In this document: piece after piece, positions 16,890 to 26,742 of the stretch
Layout of the letters: every line of letters begins with the position of its first letter
Position numbering within the stretch: position 1 is the stretch's first letter
The notes under the pieces: model-generated
Databases searched by the model: none
What the model saw: the letters and a program-made list of their open reading frames with translations, nothing else
Told to the model about the DNA's origin: nothing
Position numbers and translations under genes: made by a program
Assembly: GCA_021822605.1 (NCBI GenBank)
Contig: JAKAQL010000003.1
Location: 29,609 to 93,608 of the forward strand
Source of the DNA: Actinomycetes bacterium
Lineage (GTDB): Bacteria; Actinomycetota; Acidimicrobiia; Acidimicrobiales; Acidimicrobiaceae
Reading direction: 5' to 3'
DNA: 64,000 nucleotides

Positions 16890-18271
16890 ATCTTGCTGGG
16901 GCTAGGGTTTTGATTGTCGGTTTTGGAATCAGTGGGCGTGGGGTGGCTGATGCCCTCGCTGATTCTGGCGCGTACCTTTCCTTGGCTGAAGACAATGAGT
17001 GGCTCCGTGAGCAGGCGAGTATGCGGCAACCGGGGTTCTGGCGCTCTGGAACGATCGCGGAGCTTCGCGGGGAGGCCTGGGACCTCGTGGTGGTGAGTCC
17101 GGGCATCTCACCAGAGCAACTGGGGCTCGAACCCCTCGCCAACAGAGTGATCGGAGAGCTTGAACTCGGTTGGTTGCTTGCGGATGCACCGATCACGGCG
17201 ATCACCGGAACCAACGGAAAAACGACGGTGGCGACCCTGACACAGATGATGCTGGGATCGGATACGGTGCTGTGTGGCAATGCTGGGGTCTCCTTTGCAG
17301 CGGTGGCACAATCAAAGGCGACGCGTTATGTGGTCGAGGCGAGCTCATTCCAACTCACCTGGGCGCCGACGTTCGCGCCAACGTCAGCTACCTGGACGAA
17401 CTTCACCCCCGACCATCTTGACTGGCATGGCACGCTTGAGGCCTACCGGCTCGCCAAGGCGAAACTCTTTGCAAACCTCCCAGATGCAGGGACGGCGATC
17501 CTCAACGCCGATGATGCGGTTGTCGAGGCGACACCGTTGCCCGATGGGATTGAGCGTAGGACATTCTCGATGATAGGTGCTGCTGATTACCGCGTCACAC
17601 AGGGTAGCCTCGTTGGTCCAAATGAGGTTGCCCTGATGCCTGTCACATCCCTCGGCCGAGGCGGGCCGATCGGTATCAGCAATGCGTTGGCTGCATGGGC
17701 CTCCGCAGATGCGGCTGGTGCCGATCTCGAGCAGGTGCGTGATGTGTTGGAGCAGTTTACGGGCCTCGAACACCGACAAGAACTCGTTGGTGAGGCGAAT
17801 GGCGTTCGGTACGTTAACGATTCCAAGGCCACTACCCCGGTCGCAGCAGCAGCTGGAATCACCTCGTTTGCTCATGTCGTTCTTATCGCTGGTGGGCGAG
17901 GCAAAGGTCTCTCATTCGAACCGATGGTTGCAGCGGCCGAACAGGTCCGCCATTGTGTAACCATTGGTGAATGTGGTTCCGAGATCGGTGAGCTCTTTCG
18001 TGCCCATGGCGTGTCGACAAGCGATGCATCTTCGATGAGGGAAGCGGTGGAGATGGCGACAGCCAAGGCGCACGTGGGGGATGTGGTGCTGCTGGCACCC
18101 GGTGCTGCCTCCTTTGATTGGTATGACAGCTACGCCCAGCGCGGGCTTGACTTCAAAGCAGTTGTTGCCAACATCGTCGGCAAGTCATCGGTGGGACTAG
18201 CGGATGACAGGGGACGTGAAGCTTCGGAGTCCCCGATCGGATCGCGAGACGAAGATGGAGAAGGGGGGTAG
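16886..18271 (+). CDS. murD: UDP-MurNAc-L-alanine:D-glutamate ligase
   Basis: 461 aa. An N-terminal nucleotide-binding fold (LIVGFGISGRGVADAL), the Mur ATP loop GTNGKTT (108-114), the NFTPDHLDWH motif and the C-terminal YVNDSKATTP element place it firmly in MurD. ATG overlaps the mraY stop (ATGA). The C-terminal ~30 residues, rich in charged residues, extend past the normal end of the family. Confidence 0.95.
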   Translation: MNLAGARVLIVGFGISGRGVADALADSGAYLSLAEDNEWLREQASMRQPGFWRSGTIAELRGEAWDLVVVSPGISPEQLGLEPLANRVIGELELGWLLADAPITAITGTNGKTTVATLTQMMLGSDTVLCGNAGVSFAAVAQSKATRYVVEASSFQLTWAPTFAPTSATWTNFTPDHLDWHGTLEAYRLAKAKLFANLPDAGTAILNADDAVVEATPLPDGIERRTFSMIGAADYRVTQGSLVGPNEVALMPVTSLGRGGPIGISNALAAWASADAAGADLEQVRDVLEQFTGLEHRQELVGEANGVRYVNDSKATTPVAAAAGITSFAHVVLIAGGRGKGLSFEPMVAAAEQVRHCVTIGECGSEIGELFRAHGVSTSDASSMREAVEMATAKAHVGDVVLLAPGAASFDWYDSYAQRGLDFKAVVANIVGKSSVGLADDRGREASESPIGSRDEDGEGG

Positions 18272-18274
18272 TCG

Positions 18275-19381
18275 GTGACGACCTATGTTCGTGGTGCACT
18301 CGAGAGGATTCGTCTGCAGGCGACGTTCTATTGGCTCGTCCTGATTCTATTAGCCGTTGGCGCCATTCTCGAGGTGGCTGCTGCCTACGTCGCCACCATC
18401 GCTGCCCATGCCTCGATAACCTCCCTGATCAGCCATGAGGTGCTCTGGCTAGTGATTGGAGGAGTGGCTTTCGTCGTGATGACAGTAGTGCCGTTGCGAG
18501 TCTGGCTAAAGTTGGCGCCTCTGTTGCTGCTCGTCGCGGCCGCGATGCTCCTGGCCGTCATGCTTCCCGGAGTCGGTCGCAGCGTGGGGGGTGCGGATCG
18601 GTGGTTTCAATTTGGTCCAATCCAAGTACAGCCATCGGAGTTCGCCAAGCTCGCCCTCGTCCTGTTCTTGGCGCGTCTTGTCACCAGTAGGCGTCCTACG
18701 CAGCTGGTTGGGCCTGTCATCGTGGTCACAGCCCTGATGGCTGGGGTGATCTTCCTCGAACCCGATATGGGTACAGCGATGATCGTCTTCTCCTTGGGTC
18801 TCGGCGCACTCTATGTCGGAGGAGTTCGCGGTCGTGCGTTGACGGCCGTGACGGGAGCATCGGTTCTCATCGGGGTCATCGGCGCTTTTTCGAGCACCTA
18901 CCGTCGCCTACGATTACTCTCCTTTTTGCACCCGTGGGAGTACCGAGCCAGCTACTCCTACCAGGAGGTGCAAGCACTCAACTCGTTTGCCTCCGGTCAT
19001 CTGCTCGGGACAGGACTAGGTACTGGCTTAGCGAACTGGGGGTATGTGCCCAATGCCCAGACCGACTTCATATTCGCGGTGGTTGGTCAGGATTTCGGCC
19101 TCTTGGGTTCAGTAGTCATTCTGTTGCTGATCGTTGCCCTGGTAGTCGTCATTTTCCAGCTCTCTGAACAGCTCGCTGATCCTGCTGAGCGCACTCTAAC
19201 CTTCCTCATTGCTGTGTGGCTCATGGTGCAGACTACGCTCAATATTGGTGCAGTGATCGGGTTGCTGCCTGTTACTGGCGTGCCACTCCCACTGATCTCC
19301 GCGGGTGGTTCCTCGACGGTAGTGACGCTTGCAGCATTGGGACTGGTGGGTGGCGTTCTCCGTAGAAGGCGGATCGTATGA
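18275..19381 (+). CDS. ftsW: Septal lipid II polymerase FtsW (SEDS family)
   Basis: 368 aa, about ten membrane segments. SEDS hallmarks: GGADRWFQFGPIQVQPSEFAK split around the QPSE motif, EPDMGTAMI, the extracellular loop with HPWEYRASYSYQEVQAL, and the final PLISAGGSSTV stretch. With FtsI it polymerises septal glycan. GTG start after GAAGGGGGG. Its place between murD and murG favours FtsW over RodA. Confidence 0.92.
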   Translation: MTTYVRGALERIRLQATFYWLVLILLAVGAILEVAAAYVATIAAHASITSLISHEVLWLVIGGVAFVVMTVVPLRVWLKLAPLLLLVAAAMLLAVMLPGVGRSVGGADRWFQFGPIQVQPSEFAKLALVLFLARLVTSRRPTQLVGPVIVVTALMAGVIFLEPDMGTAMIVFSLGLGALYVGGVRGRALTAVTGASVLIGVIGAFSSTYRRLRLLSFLHPWEYRASYSYQEVQALNSFASGHLLGTGLGTGLANWGYVPNAQTDFIFAVVGQDFGLLGSVVILLLIVALVVVIFQLSEQLADPAERTLTFLIAVWLMVQTTLNIGAVIGLLPVTGVPLPLISAGGSSTVVTLAALGLVGGVLRRRRIV

Positions 19382-20469
19382 GTCGAGTGGTTTGGGTTGT
19401 GGCTGGTGGCACTGCGGGCCATATCCATGCTGGCCTATCCATGATCGAGGCCTTCGACGATGGGGTACGCCCGGTACTCATCACCACTGATCGACCGGTC
19501 GACTACGCGGTGACCGCCGAGTTAACCTTGGATCCAACCGTCGATATTGCCCGGGTCAGTGGAACCGGGTTTCCCCGAGGGGTTCGGCAGATCGCTGCGG
19601 CCATGATCGCGAATTCAAAGGCGATCTCGGCAAACCTATCACTCCTTCGCTCCTTGCCTCGTCCGGATATGGTGATTAGCTTTGGCGGCTTTCACACTCC
19701 GCTGGTCTCGCTCGTGGCACGGGCGCGTGGTGCGCGGTCCTATCTGCTTGAGCAGAATGCGGCACTGACGAGATCCAACCGTCTCGTTGGCCTCTGGTCG
19801 AAGGAGATCTTTCTCGCCTGGCCGGTGCCGTTGCCCAAGAGTTGGGTGCGTCGCGCCGCGGTGGTGGGGAATCCTCCGCGCCGCGAGGTCGCAGCGCTTA
19901 GTGACCGAGAGGGTACCCGCGTTGCTCTGGGCTTTGGGGACGACGATATGGTGGTCGTCGTCACCTCGGGTTCGCTGGGGGCTCGCAGCGTCAACATCGC
20001 CACTGTGGAGGCGGCCGAGGAACTTGCGGACCTAACCAGCGTGAAGGTAGTCCATAGCATGGGTTCCAAGAACGGATTAAGCGAGGTGGCATCGATGGTC
20101 CATAACCCTCGTTACCTATCGCTCGGTTGGGATCCAGGCCTGTATCGCTACCTGAGGGCAGCTGATCTGGTGGTCGCCCGAGCTGGGGCGAGTACCCTGA
20201 CTGAGATCGCAGAATTCGGGGCTGCGTCGATTCTCATTCCGTTGCCGAAGTCGCCGAATGATCATCAACGCCGTAACGCGGAAGTCTTTGTCCGAGCCGG
20301 TGCATCAGTGATGATCGAGGATGACACACTTACGGGAACCCGGTTGGCGAGCATGATCCGTGAACTGGTCGAGGATGAGCCGCGGCGCCTTGGAATGGCG
20401 TCGGCTGCCAAGACGCTCGCACATCCACGGGCGGCTAGGTTGATGTGGGACGAGATGGTGAAACAGTGA
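19378..20469 (+). CDS. murG: UDP-GlcNAc:lipid I N-acetylglucosamine transferase
   Basis: 363 aa GT-B glycosyltransferase. The N-terminal Gly-rich loop is AGGTAGHI (Ala replaces the second Gly of the usual GGTGGH), and LLEQNAALTRSNR and ARAGASTLTEIAEFG are the donor-domain signatures. It converts lipid I to lipid II at the inner membrane face. ATG overlaps the ftsW stop (ATGA). Confidence 0.93.
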   Translation: MSRVVWVVAGGTAGHIHAGLSMIEAFDDGVRPVLITTDRPVDYAVTAELTLDPTVDIARVSGTGFPRGVRQIAAAMIANSKAISANLSLLRSLPRPDMVISFGGFHTPLVSLVARARGARSYLLEQNAALTRSNRLVGLWSKEIFLAWPVPLPKSWVRRAAVVGNPPRREVAALSDREGTRVALGFGDDDMVVVVTSGSLGARSVNIATVEAAEELADLTSVKVVHSMGSKNGLSEVASMVHNPRYLSLGWDPGLYRYLRAADLVVARAGASTLTEIAEFGAASILIPLPKSPNDHQRRNAEVFVRAGASVMIEDDTLTGTRLASMIRELVEDEPRRLGMASAAKTLAHPRAARLMWDEMVKQ

Positions 20470-21824
20470 CTCTTCTCGATGGTGTGCGACGTGTTCACGT
20501 CGTTGGTGTTGGCGGAGCAGGCATGAGCGCGCTCGCCTCGCTATTGCTCGAGGCAGGCTATGAGGTGACCGGCTCTGATCTTAAGGAGTCAGCAGTTATG
20601 GAGCGACTGCGGCTGCTCGGTGCGGCGGTATTCCTCGGTCACGATGCTTCGCATGTCCAAGGGGCGCAATTGGTCGCTTACTCGAGTGCCATTGCCTCCG
20701 ATAATATCGAACTTGTGACGTCGTTGGTGTTGGGCATTCCGATCGCTTCGCGCGCGGAGCTTCTTGTGGCACTCACCCAAGGTCGAGAGGTGATCGCCAT
20801 CTCTGGAACGCACGGCAAGACCACGACGACGTCGATGATTGGGCTCTCGCTGACACAGGCTGGGTACAGCCCGAGCTATGTGATCGGTGCTGAGTTAAAT
20901 GAGGCAGGTGCCTCTGGCCACTATGGTTCCTCTCCAATGATGGTTGTCGAGGCTGACGAGAGCGACGGTACCTTCCTCAAGCTCGACCCGACGTTAAGCG
21001 TGATCACCAACGTGGAACCCGACCACCTGGAGTTCTACGGCGACTTCGATCACCTGAAGGAGGCGTTCGCTCGCTTCGCCCGTGGTTCACATCTTCCACC
21101 GGTTCTGTGTGTTGAGGATCCGTTCTTGGCGACGCTTGCCACAGGGATGGAGTGTCGAAGCTATGGGTTCTCAGAATCGGCGATGTATCAGATCAAGAAT
21201 GTTTCGATGTCCCCGATCTCGACGGCATTTGAGGTGTTTGAACACAAGAGAAGGCTTGGCAACGTCGAACTCTCGGTTCTTGGACTCCACAACATCTTGA
21301 ACGCTACAGCGGCGATCGCTGCGGTCGCAGCCATGGGTGTCACGCTGGATGAGATTGGCCCATCGCTCAGTCGTTACCTCGGAGTTGCCCGTCGCTTCCA
21401 ACACCGCCGCGTTCTTGACTCGGTGCGTATCATCGACGATTACGCACATCTGCCGAGCGAGTTGACCTCGACGATCGCGGCCGCTCGACAGCTCGGAGCT
21501 CGGCGGGTCGTTACCGTGTTCCAACCGCATCGATACTCGAGAACCCGGGCTATCGCCGAGGAGCTTGGCGAAGCGTTGGTAGGGGCCGATGTCGTGGTGA
21601 TCACCGACGTCTATGCTGCCGGAGAGGATCCTATTCCTGGTGTCAGTGGCGAGGCGGTCTATGAGGCGGTGCACCGTGTTCTTGGTGATCGAGCCCATTA
21701 CTGCGCATCTCGGCATGAGCTGGCACCTTTTGTTCGCGGACTGCTCCAACCGGATGACGTCTGCTTAACCTTGGGGGCAGGCGATATCACCATGCTCGAC
21801 ACCGAGCTAGCGGATGTGTGGTAG
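20466..21824 (+). CDS. murC: UDP-MurNAc:L-alanine ligase
   Basis: 452 aa from GTG 20466, which overlaps the murG stop (GTGA); an in-frame GTG at 20445 is less likely. The MurC N-terminal loop VHVVGVGGAGMSALA starts near residue 10, the ATP loop is GTHGKTTT at 114-121, and EADESDGTFLKL and NVEPDHLEFYGDF complete the signature. First amino-acid addition of the wall precursor pathway. Confidence 0.95.
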   Translation: MTLLDGVRRVHVVGVGGAGMSALASLLLEAGYEVTGSDLKESAVMERLRLLGAAVFLGHDASHVQGAQLVAYSSAIASDNIELVTSLVLGIPIASRAELLVALTQGREVIAISGTHGKTTTTSMIGLSLTQAGYSPSYVIGAELNEAGASGHYGSSPMMVVEADESDGTFLKLDPTLSVITNVEPDHLEFYGDFDHLKEAFARFARGSHLPPVLCVEDPFLATLATGMECRSYGFSESAMYQIKNVSMSPISTAFEVFEHKRRLGNVELSVLGLHNILNATAAIAAVAAMGVTLDEIGPSLSRYLGVARRFQHRRVLDSVRIIDDYAHLPSELTSTIAAARQLGARRVVTVFQPHRYSRTRAIAEELGEALVGADVVVITDVYAAGEDPIPGVSGEAVYEAVHRVLGDRAHYCASRHELAPFVRGLLQPDDVCLTLGAGDITMLDTELADVW

Positions 21825-22749
21825 TGAAGTGGACGAGGAACTTCAGCAGACGATCCAGAAGCTGAGAGCTGACGGATTTTTTGTCGTGGAGGGGGCTCCG
21901 TTTGGGGCGAGGACGACCTACCGAGTCGGCGGCCTGGCCGCAGCAGGGTTAGAGCTCTCGACGGTCGAGGAGCTCCAACACCTCCGTGATCTCCTCGTGG
22001 GGAGTGAGGTGAAGATTCCTCTCTTTATACTCGGTCGCGGTTCGAATGTTCTTGTCGCCGATCATGGGTTTTGTGGGTTGCTGATCACGTTAGGGGCTGG
22101 ATTCTCCTGGCTGAAGCAGGAGGGCAGGAACGTCGAGATTGGCGGCGCATCCCCTCTCCCGGTGATGGCCAGGAGGATAGCTACGCTTGGGCTTGGTGGG
22201 TTCACCTGGGCAGTCGGCGTACCAGGTAGCATGGGGGGCGCGGTACGAATGAACGCTGGTGGTCATGGCCATGTCCTAGCCGAGACACTTCGCGAAGCAC
22301 TACTTGTAGATCTTGAGACCGATGCACCCTCTGCCTGGGAGCCTGTGGGAGCGCTGGAGCTTGGCTATCGATCCTCTTCGATACGGGAGAGTCAGGTGGT
22401 TATCGCCGCGCGTCTTGAGCTCGCTCCAGGTGATCCTAGCGTATTGGCTGGGGAGCTTAGCGACATCGTGGCCTGGCGCCGTGCTCATCAGCCAGGTGGA
22501 CAAAACGCAGGCTCGGTCTTCATGAATCCGTCGACGTCCCCCGCTGCGCAGCTGATCGAGGAGAGCGGTCTGAAGGGCTATCGATACCGGACTGCGATGG
22601 TGTCAGCCAAGCACGCGAACTTCATCCAAGCGGATCCTCAGGGTTCGGCGGACGATGTGTTCCACTTGATGCATGTCGTTGGCGAGACGGTCAAGCTCAG
22701 GACTGGGGTCGAGTTGCGCTCTGAGGTGAGGTTGGTTGGATTCTCGTAG
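21814..22749 (+). CDS. murB: UDP-N-acetylenolpyruvylglucosamine reductase
   Basis: 311 aa FAD enzyme. The FAD-binding run GRGSNVLVADHGFCGLLI (in the PP-loop region), VGVPGSMGGAVRMNAG, the catalytic Ser in QNAGSVFMNP and a C-terminal Glu in GVELRSEVR are visible. It makes UDP-MurNAc with NADPH. ATG 21814 overlaps the end of murC; GTG 21829 is a possible alternative. Followed by 162 bp before ftsQ, the first real gap since mraZ. Confidence 0.93.
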   Translation: MCGSEVDEELQQTIQKLRADGFFVVEGAPFGARTTYRVGGLAAAGLELSTVEELQHLRDLLVGSEVKIPLFILGRGSNVLVADHGFCGLLITLGAGFSWLKQEGRNVEIGGASPLPVMARRIATLGLGGFTWAVGVPGSMGGAVRMNAGGHGHVLAETLREALLVDLETDAPSAWEPVGALELGYRSSSIRESQVVIAARLELAPGDPSVLAGELSDIVAWRRAHQPGGQNAGSVFMNPSTSPAAQLIEESGLKGYRYRTAMVSAKHANFIQADPQGSADDVFHLMHVVGETVKLRTGVELRSEVRLVGFS

Positions 22750-22911
22750 TGCAGGAGTGGGAGGGACAAAGCCGATGCTGCGTTGCTTGAGGTTCGACCC
22801 CTATCGGGCTAGGTTGTTGGCTCCTCGTTGCAGGCTTCGCGGGAGAAGGCTGTACGAACGGATGTTTGTCCGATCAGGCGAGCGTTCTCTGTACGTGAGG
22901 TAGGTTCGGGC

Positions 22912-23682
22912 ATGCGCGCAAGTGACGCTCAGGCGGTTCGTGACACGCGATGGCGCAGAAGGCTCCGGAGACTAGCGGTCTACGCGGTGATCGTTGCACT
23001 GACCGGTGCCGCTGGCTGGCTTTACGATGGGCCCAGCTTGCGCGTCCAATCGGTGACGGTTCTGGGTGGTACCGCCAGGGAGCGTAGCCTGGCTGCTGGT
23101 CGGCTGTTGGCCATACTTGGTGGTCGTCACATCTGGTCGGTATCGATCGACGCAGTCACCAACCGATTTTCATCTGAGCGCGTCCTGGGCGCAGAGGTCC
23201 GGCTACATATGCTGGCCACACGGTGGCCCTCTTCGGTGGAGGCGGAGCTCTCCGAGATTCCTCCGGTGGGCTATCTCAAAGATGGCTATGCACTGACCGG
23301 CACTGGTGCGGTGATCGCTGGCAAGCCACCAGGGCCGGGACCATCTATCTCTCTCTGCCCTCTCGTGCTTACCGCCATGGCGGCCAACTGTCCGTGGCAA
23401 CCGGAGGTTGGTGACGTAGTGCCTGCACGGTTTGCCGCCGTCGTTGGGGCTCTTTGGCGGGATCGAGTTCCGAAGGAGAGTGGGGAAGCGATCGCTGTTG
23501 GCGAGGTGCCCAGGTCTGGAATTGTGATTGGGCTGCCCGGTTCTGCTGAGTGTCTGTTGGGGAGTGGCGTACTTGCTCGCGCGGAGGTGAACGCCTGTAC
23601 GCGCTTTTCTGCGCCAGGGGCTGTTGTCGACGTGATTAACCCAAATAGTCCAGCGGTTCTCCTCAACGATCGTGTAGGCTAG
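22912..23682 (+). CDS. ftsQ: FtsQ/DivIB-like cell-division protein
   Basis: 256 aa from ATG 22912, chosen for the GAGGTAGG site upstream; the frame is open to TTG 22828. A basic N-terminus, one membrane helix (about 23-40) and a POTRA-like start (SLRVQSVTVLGG) match FtsQ, and its position before ftsZ agrees. The C-terminal beta domain is poorly conserved and contains four Cys, which is unusual for FtsQ and could form extracytoplasmic disulfides. Confidence 0.8.
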   Translation: MRASDAQAVRDTRWRRRLRRLAVYAVIVALTGAAGWLYDGPSLRVQSVTVLGGTARERSLAAGRLLAILGGRHIWSVSIDAVTNRFSSERVLGAEVRLHMLATRWPSSVEAELSEIPPVGYLKDGYALTGTGAVIAGKPPGPGPSISLCPLVLTAMAANCPWQPEVGDVVPARFAAVVGALWRDRVPKESGEAIAVGEVPRSGIVIGLPGSAECLLGSGVLARAEVNACTRFSAPGAVVDVINPNSPAVLLNDRVG

Positions 23683-23706
23683 TCAAATTCAGAGGTAGCG
23701 CTGAGG

Positions 23707-23737
23707 TTGATCCAACGAGCTGCAGGAATTTTATGTA
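23707..23737 (+). promoter_or_regulatory. Weak candidate promoter of ftsZ
   Basis: TTGATC (23707-23712) is followed 19 bp later by TATGTA (23732-23737), or 17 bp later by TTTATG, about 55 bp before the GTG of ftsZ. An internal ftsZ promoter is common in dcw clusters; the match here is modest. Confidence 0.25.
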
Positions 23738-23790
23738 ATTGGAGGCCGTGTGGTGGTTCGAGCCAAGATTCAGCGGAGGTGGGATGCGAA

Positions 23791-24891
23791 GTGAATGACG
23801 CGCAGAATTACATCGCCGTGATCAAGGTCGTCGGTGTCGGTGGTGGTGGTGGCAATGCCGTGAATCGGATGATCGAGGCTGGCCTCAAGGGCGTTGAATT
23901 TATCGCGATCAACACCGATGCCCAGGCGTTACTGATGAGCGATGCTGATATTCGGCTCGATATCGGACGCCAACTCACCCGCGGTCTGGGTGCTGGCTCC
24001 AACCCTGATATTGGCCGTTCGGCGGCTCAGGAGCACAAGGATGAGATCCAAGAGGCGCTGACCGGTGCCGACATGGTGTTCATCACCGCTGGCGAGGGCG
24101 GCGGCACTGGGACGGGTGGTGCTCCGGTCGTTGCGGAGATCGCAAGAGGGATTGGTGCCCTTACGATAGGGGTTGTCACGCGGCCCTTTGGGTTTGAAGG
24201 CAAGCGTCGAGCTGCGCAGGCGGACGAAGGCATTGATCGTTTACGTGAACATGTAGATACGCTGATTGTGATACCTAACGATCGGCTCTTGACGATCGCG
24301 AATGAGAAGACCTCGATGATCGCTGCCTTTCGAATGGCGGACGATATTTTGTTGTCCGGGGTGAAGGGGATTACCGATCTCATCACCACGCCAGGGGTTA
24401 TCAACACCGACTTCGCAGATGTCCGGGCCATCATGGCTTCCGCCGGTACGGCCATCATGGGCATTGGCATCGCTAGTGGAGAGAACCGCGCGACAACCGC
24501 AGCGCGCAACGCGATCACCTCGCCGCTCTTTGAGACCTCGATCGATGGAGCACAGGGCATCTTGCTCAACGTCGCTGGAGGTACTGACCTCGGTATCTTT
24601 GAACTGAATGAGGCCGCCAACATTATTCAAAATGCAGCCTCCAGCGATGCCCTCATCATTGTGGGTAGCGTGATTGATGAATCGATGGAGGATGAGGTGA
24701 AGGTCACGGTCATCGCGGCTGGCTTCGACGTCTGGGGTGAGGGCGGCCCGAATCTTCGGGTGACACCTCCGCCGGCTGAAGAGGACCTTGATTTTGGCGT
24801 ACCGGTGGTGCCGCCAGAACCAGCGACCACGCAGGTCGAAACGGATCCAGAGGATCCAGATGATGGCGACGTACCCTTCTTTCTCCGCTGA
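23791..24891 (+). CDS. ftsZ: Cell-division tubulin homologue FtsZ
   Basis: 366 aa from GTG 23791, which has GGAGGTGGG upstream and gives the normal FtsZ N-terminus ([21 protein letters not shown]). The tubulin GTP signature is [10 protein letters not shown] (101-110), as in actinobacteria, and the synergy loop is [15 protein letters not shown]. After an acidic Pro-rich linker the C-terminal peptide DVPFFLR is intact, the docking site for SepF, which is encoded just downstream. No ftsA precedes it. Confidence 0.97.
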   Translation: MNDAQNYIAVIKVVGVGGGGGNAVNRMIEAGLKGVEFIAINTDAQALLMSDADIRLDIGRQLTRGLGAGSNPDIGRSAAQEHKDEIQEALTGADMVFITAGEGGGTGTGGAPVVAEIARGIGALTIGVVTRPFGFEGKRRAAQADEGIDRLREHVDTLIVIPNDRLLTIANEKTSMIAAFRMADDILLSGVKGITDLITTPGVINTDFADVRAIMASAGTAIMGIGIASGENRATTAARNAITSPLFETSIDGAQGILLNVAGGTDLGIFELNEAANIIQNAASSDALIIVGSVIDESMEDEVKVTVIAAGFDVWGEGGPNLRVTPPPAEEDLDFGVPVVPPEPATTQVETDPEDPDDGDVPFFLR

Positions 24892-25520
24892 TGATCGCGC
24901 TCTCGCTCCGTGAGAGTGGTGTGAGGGTGGTCTTCACCGATCGGGTGGATGTCGTCTCTGAGGCGGTTGCACTGATTGGTGGCGGTGGGTCACCCGCACA
25001 GCTAAACCAGGTTCATAGCGCGAAGGTAGTCATGATCGACGAGAGCCTGAGCGAGGCCGAGCCCATCGAGGCGGATGGGATCTACATCCCTGCGGGACAC
25101 AGAGGACTGGCCTCGATACGGACCGCGGACTGTCTCCCACTCGTTGTTGCGAACCGTAACGGTGATGCTGTGGTTCTTCACGTTGGTTGGAGGGGTTTGA
25201 CTGCTGGGATCGTCGAGGCGGGTCTGGCTCACCTTGGTGGGGACGGTCTTGTTGCGGTCATTGGTCCGCATATTCGTTCCTGCTGTTATGAATTTCTCGG
25301 CCCTGAGCGGTACGTGGTTGCACAGCGCTTCGGTCAAGCGAGTTTTGTTGGCGATAATCTTTCGTTAGAGTTGGCTCTATCGGGTCTACTGTTGCGCCAA
25401 CGTGTGCAAGGTGTGGTCTCTGTCGACCAATGCACGTTCTGCAACGATGTCTACCACTCCTATCGGCGCGACGGTACGCCCGAGCGTCAGATGACGCTCG
25501 TCGGCGCAGGCAGGCCCTGA
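24891..25520 (+). CDS. pgeF: Multicopper-oxidase-like laccase-domain protein (PgeF/YfiH family)
   Basis: 209 aa. The zinc-site residues of the family are present: H42 (NQVHSA), C81 (IRTADCLPL) and H97 (LHVGWRGL). E. coli YfiH/PgeF corrects mis-incorporated L-serine in wall precursors, and related proteins act as purine nucleoside phosphorylases, so its place after ftsZ fits a wall quality-control role. ATG overlaps the ftsZ stop (TGATG). Confidence 0.88.
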   Translation: MIALSLRESGVRVVFTDRVDVVSEAVALIGGGGSPAQLNQVHSAKVVMIDESLSEAEPIEADGIYIPAGHRGLASIRTADCLPLVVANRNGDAVVLHVGWRGLTAGIVEAGLAHLGGDGLVAVIGPHIRSCCYEFLGPERYVVAQRFGQASFVGDNLSLELALSGLLLRQRVQGVVSVDQCTFCNDVYHSYRRDGTPERQMTLVGAGRP

Positions 25521-26197
25521 TGCCCCTCTATGACGACGTTGGAGCACGTCTGTCTCAGGTAAGAGAGGTGATACGGCGCCACGGCGGTTCAGATGCCATA
25601 AACATTGTCGCCGTTACCAAAACGCATCCGGTCGATGCGGTGGCTAGCGCCCTCAGCGCAGGTTTGACAGACATCGGCGAGAATTACGCTGAGGAGCTGG
25701 CTGCGAAGGCAGCTCAAGCTGAACGACTCGGCCTCAAACCTCGATGGCACTATTTGGGTACGATTCAGCGAAGGCATTTGAAGCTTGTCTGCCAGTATGC
25801 ATCAGTAATCGAGACGATCTCACGAGCGTCGGAACTCGAGACGCTGGCCACGCTTGAATATCGCGGGGACCTGCTCGTTCAAGTTGCTCCTCCGGGAAAC
25901 CCACAAGGAAGAAATGGCGCAGAGCCTGACGAGGTGAGATCGTTGGTGGCGCTCGGTCGGAATCTTAACCTTCAGGTTATCGGCTTGATGGGGATGGCAC
26001 TCCCCGGGTCTCAGGAACAGAGTCGCCTGTACTTCCAGAGTGTCCATCTACTCGGGGAAAGTTTGGGACTTAGGGAATATTCCATGGGAATGTCAGCCGA
26101 TTACCAGGTGGCCGTCGCTCAGGGTGCTACTATGGTGCGGTTAGGTAGTGTTTTATTCGGAGCGCGTGGTCAAGAGCGTGCTACGATAGAGCGTTAA
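25520..26197 (+). CDS. YggS-family pyridoxal-phosphate-binding protein
   Basis: 225 aa PLP-binding TIM barrel (COG0325). The PLP lysine is K34 (AVTKTHP); GENYAEE and the phosphate-binding C-terminal run SMGMSADYQVAVAQG...VRLGSVLFGAR are conserved. It maintains free PLP levels and has no known catalysis. ATG 25520 overlaps the pgeF stop (TGATG); the open frame upstream is pgeF read out of phase. Confidence 0.92.
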   Translation: MPLYDDVGARLSQVREVIRRHGGSDAINIVAVTKTHPVDAVASALSAGLTDIGENYAEELAAKAAQAERLGLKPRWHYLGTIQRRHLKLVCQYASVIETISRASELETLATLEYRGDLLVQVAPPGNPQGRNGAEPDEVRSLVALGRNLNLQVIGLMGMALPGSQEQSRLYFQSVHLLGESLGLREYSMGMSADYQVAVAQGATMVRLGSVLFGARGQERATIER

Positions 26198-26217
26198 TGA
26201 GTGGGGTAGGAGGATAA

Positions 26218-26742
26218 ATGCCGGGATTGAAGCGTGCACTTGCGTGGCTGGGAATAACTGAGGACGACGAGATGGACGGTGAGGTTACTGATCTTGAAGG
26301 TTCGGTGCCACCAGTCTACGAACGGCGCGAGCAGCCTCCCCGCGTTCAGGTTGTCTCCGGTGGCGCCACCAACGTTGCTCAACAACCTCGCGAGGATCCC
26401 CAGGAACATCGCGCTGCTGTGCTTCGCCCCTTCAACCCGCAACCTGAGCGAGCCAAAATCCATCTCGTTTTGCCTACCAAGTATGCAGATGTCCAAGAGA
26501 TCGGTGATCGCATGAAGTCTGATCAACCGGTGATCATCAACCTGGAGGGGGTCGATCGTGATTTGCGTCGGCGAATTATCGACTTCTCCTCAGGACTTAC
26601 CTACGCGTTGGGTGGTAAAGTGAAGGAGATAAGTACGAGCGTGTATCTGCTCTCGCCAGCTCGGGTCGAGGTGGCGGATGAGGAGATGTTTCGCATGCGC
26701 CAGCGTACGGTAGCGAAGGGAGTTGGCCTGCATGGGTCTTAG
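26218..26742 (+). CDS. sepF: Cell-division protein SepF
   Basis: 174 aa. The N-terminal helix (MPGLKRALAWLGI) fits the membrane-binding amphipathic segment, followed by an acidic linker and the SepF core (KIHLVLPTKYADVQEIGDRM, VIINLEGVDRDLRRRIIDF, VYLLSPARVEV). SepF anchors FtsZ to the membrane in bacteria lacking FtsA, as here. ATG with AGGAGGATAA ahead. Confidence 0.95.
   Translation: MPGLKRALAWLGITEDDEMDGEVTDLEGSVPPVYERREQPPRVQVVSGGATNVAQQPREDPQEHRAAVLRPFNPQPERAKIHLVLPTKYADVQEIGDRMKSDQPVIINLEGVDRDLRRRIIDFSSGLTYALGGKVKEISTSVYLLSPARVEVADEEMFRMRQRTVAKGVGLHGS

Noticed and set aside
22780..22827. GGTTCGACCCC resembling a tRNA T-loop between murB and ftsQ
   Set aside because: The flanking bases do not form the five-pair T-stem and no acceptor, D or anticodon arms are present.
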